From Desulfurococcaceae archaeon (GTDB lineage: Archaea; Thermoproteota; Thermoprotei_A; Sulfolobales; Desulfurococcaceae): DNA of 8,044 nucleotides. Of the stretch, positions 6,643 to 8,044 are shown piece after piece. The position numbers were made by a program, and so were the translations under genes. Positions within the stretch are counted from its first letter, which is position 1. Every line of letters starts with the position of its first letter. Below the pieces are notes generated by a model. The model had not been told where the DNA came from. It made no database searches and saw only the letters and a program-made list of their open reading frames with translations. The stretch spans positions 1-8,044 of the forward strand of contig JAJHQY010000023.1 in the NCBI GenBank assembly GCA_020833085.1. The letters run 5' to 3'.

Positions 6643-7556
6643 CTGAAATACCACCTGTTAACGTGACGGCTAGAAACACTCACATTATACCCTTCGACTT
6701 CGAGTACTACGAGCCCAGGAGCCTAGAGGAGGCCCTCAAAGTCCTCTCCGAGCTCAGAGACCGCGCTAAAATACTCGCAGGAGGGACAGACCTCGTTGTC
6801 AAAATGAAGATTAGACTAGTAGAGCCCAAAGCGGTTATCAACATTAAGAAAATACCTGGACTACGCTACATTGTAGAAGACGGCGACTACATTAGAATCG
6901 GGGCCCTCACTACTCTGAGAGATGTAGAGAAGTCAGACGTCGTGAAGAGATACCTCCCCGCACTCCACGACGCTGTGAGAGTAATGGGGAGTATTCAAAT
7001 TAGAAACATGGCGACTGTAGTCGGCAATCTCTGTAACGCCTCACCGGCAGCTGACACCGCGCCGCCCCTACTAGTACACAACGCGAAAGTCGTGGCCCTT
7101 AGCACTCGGGGTAAGAGAGTTATTCCCCTAGAGGAGTTCTTTAGGGGGCCCGGCGTGACCGCGCTCGAGCCCGACGAAATGGTCGTGGAGGTCTTCGCGG
7201 AGAAGGCTACTAGAGGCTCTTCAGCCTTCGAGAAGGTCTCCAGGGTAGCAGTGGACTTGGCTATTGCCAGCGCTGCCGTCTACGCTGAGATCAGTGCTGA
7301 CGGGGTTATTGAGAAGGCCAGAGTAGCCGTGGGCTCCGTCGCCCCAACACCTCTCCGAGCGAGGCTCTTAGAGGAGAGAATTAGGGGGCTGCGCGTGGGG
7401 TCGGAGGAGCTCAAAAAAGCCCTCTACGATATTCACAAGGAGATCTCCCCTATAACAGACGTGAGGTCTACTGCCGAGTACAGAAGGCACGTCGTCAAGG
7501 TCTTAGTGTGGAATGCTATAGAGCGAGTCTACAAGAGAATTAGGGGTGGAGAGTAG
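6636..7556 (+). CDS. Molybdenum hydroxylase FAD-binding subunit, module 2
   Basis: A 306-residue FAD subunit paralogous to the one in module 1. AGGTDL is at 48-53, IRNMATVVGN at 122-131, NASPAADTAPPLL at 134-146, and the C-terminal ISPITDVRSTAEYR at 270-283. It is about 15 residues longer at the N-terminus (MVAEIPPVNVTARNTHIIPF), and the second FAD loop reads TVVGN rather than the common TIGGN, replacing one glycine by valine next to the FAD diphosphate. FAD binding is still likely because every other element is intact. As in module 1 there is no [4Fe-4S] insertion. One base separates its stop from the next start, so it is probably translated together with both neighbours. Function (electron transfer from [2Fe-2S] to FAD and on to an unknown acceptor) is by family. 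Confidence 0.94.
   Translation: MVAEIPPVNVTARNTHIIPFDFEYYEPRSLEEALKVLSELRDRAKILAGGTDLVVKMKIRLVEPKAVINIKKIPGLRYIVEDGDYIRIGALTTLRDVEKSDVVKRYLPALHDAVRVMGSIQIRNMATVVGNLCNASPAADTAPPLLVHNAKVVALSTRGKRVIPLEEFFRGPGVTALEPDEMVVEVFAEKATRGSSAFEKVSRVAVDLAIASAAVYAEISADGVIEKARVAVGSVAPTPLRARLLEERIRGLRVGSEELKKALYDIHKEISPITDVRSTAEYRRHVVKVLVWNAIERVYKRIRGGE
7545..7548 (+). promoter_or_regulatory. Ribosome binding site deciding the GTG start at 7558
   Basis: GGTG within GGGGTGG lies 9 nt before GTG 7558. The earlier in-frame GTG at 7546 is part of this site itself and would lack a ribosome binding site of its own. Confidence 0.55.
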
Positions 7557-7557
7557 C

Positions 7558-8025
7558 GTGGTCAGGGTCTCGTTTAGAGTTAACGGGGAGCCTGTCGAGC
7601 TGGACATCCCCCCGCGAGAACTGCTAATAAACACTCTCAGGAGCAGATTAGGGCTCACTAGCATAAAGTACGGTTGTGGAATAGGAGAGTGCGGTAACTG
7701 CACAGTACTAGTTAACGGCGAGCCCGTGCTAGCGTGTTTAACCCTAACAGTTGATGTTGACGGAAAGGAGGTTACAACTGTAGAGGGGTTGTCGAGGAGC
7801 GGCCTCACAGACGTGCAGAGGGCGTTTATAGAAGAGGGGGCTATTCAGTGCGGCTACTGCACACCTAGCTTCGTAATAATGGCTGAGTACTTACTCAGAG
7901 AAGTCCCCAGCCCCACGCTCAGTGATGTGAGAGAGTACTTAAAGGGCGTTCTCTGCAGGTGTACTGGCTACATAAACATATTCAGAGCTGTCTTGAAAGC
8001 CGCTAAGTACAGGTCTAGGAGATGA
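7558..8025 (+). CDS. Molybdenum hydroxylase 2x[2Fe-2S] subunit, module 2
   Basis: A 155-residue iron-sulfur subunit with the full ligand set: Cys40, Cys45, Cys48 and Cys60 (C-x4-C-x2-C-x11-C) in the ferredoxin-like domain, and Cys98, Cys101, Cys133 and Cys135 in QCGYCTPS and LCRCTGY in the helical domain. The usual Gly after CTP is Ser104. The N-terminus MVRVSFRVNGEPVEL lines up with MIVKFILNGKPVEV of the module 1 paralogue, which supports GTG 7558 over GTG 7546 (four residues longer). Several short DNA tracts are identical to the module 1 gene, as expected of paralogues under strong selection. The stop overlaps the next start as ATGA, so the operon continues past the window. It completes module 2. 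Confidence 0.94.
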   Translation: MVRVSFRVNGEPVELDIPPRELLINTLRSRLGLTSIKYGCGIGECGNCTVLVNGEPVLACLTLTVDVDGKEVTTVEGLSRSGLTDVQRAFIEEGAIQCGYCTPSFVIMAEYLLREVPSPTLSDVREYLKGVLCRCTGYINIFRAVLKAAKYRSRR

Positions 8026-8044
8026 AGATCACTGTGAAGTACTC
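8022..8044 (+). CDS. Start of a further operon gene (partial; possibly MoaD/ThiS-like)
   Basis: ATG at 8022 overlaps the previous stop by 4 bases (ATGA), with AGGT at 8011-8014 at 7 nt spacing. Only MKITVKY plus a Ser codon fragment is visible before the edge. A first beta strand of this kind is typical of ubiquitin-fold sulfur carriers such as MoaD, which supply sulfur to molybdopterin and would fit the operon. Seven residues cannot establish this. That a gene starts here is fairly likely; its identity is speculation. Confidence 0.4.

Noticed and set aside
2949..7556. 4-hydroxybenzoyl-CoA reductase type complexes
   Set aside because: Neither FAD subunit has the roughly 40-residue cysteine-containing insertion that binds the extra [4Fe-4S] cluster. 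The lengths of 290 and 306 residues leave no room for it.

Overview
The window looks like part of a hyperthermophilic or thermophilic crenarchaeal (Thermoproteota) chromosome. Arginine is mostly AGA/AGG and isoleucine often ATA. Genes are packed with overlaps or gaps of a few bases. Nearly every start is GTG or TTG and follows a GGTG/GGTGA Shine-Dalgarno matching the archaeal 16S 3' end. I cannot name the genus from sequence alone.

Layout. Positions 1-466 (minus strand) hold the N-terminal 155 codons of a cyclic amidohydrolase of the dihydroorotase/allantoinase/hydantoinase superfamily, which runs off the left edge. Positions 467-582 are a divergent intergenic region with a 9-bp perfect inverted repeat that carries both genes' ribosome binding sites. 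From 583 to 8025 one uninterrupted plus-strand operon encodes two complete three-subunit molybdenum hydroxylases (xanthine dehydrogenase / CO dehydrogenase superfamily), both in the order large Mo subunit - FAD subunit - 2x[2Fe-2S] subunit. Module 1 is 583-3821 plus 3828-4301; module 2 is 4288-8025. A seventh plus-strand gene begins at 8022 and leaves the window after seven codons; its start (MKITVKY) would suit a MoaD/ThiS-like sulfur carrier, but that is a guess.

How they work together. In each module the large subunit would hydroxylate a carbon centre at a molybdopterin cofactor, and electrons would pass through two [2Fe-2S] clusters to FAD. No subunit has a signal peptide or membrane segment, so both complexes should be cytoplasmic. 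The main observation is that the two catalytic subunits are not functional duplicates. Large subunit 1 keeps an acidic residue and an arginine at the spacings of the purine-binding Glu802 and Arg880 of bovine xanthine dehydrogenase. Large subunit 2 has Ile and Thr there, and has unusual cofactor loops (GGSFGSS for GGGFGGK, DHGGG for EMGQG), while keeping the catalytic glutamate. With a ring-opening amidohydrolase divergently transcribed next door, the locus may be a heterocycle (purine/pyrimidine/ureide) oxidation and ring-opening pathway with two successive or alternative hydroxylation steps. The substrates are inference. No gene-free stretch exceeds 300 bases, and I see no RNA gene, mobile element or CRISPR array.
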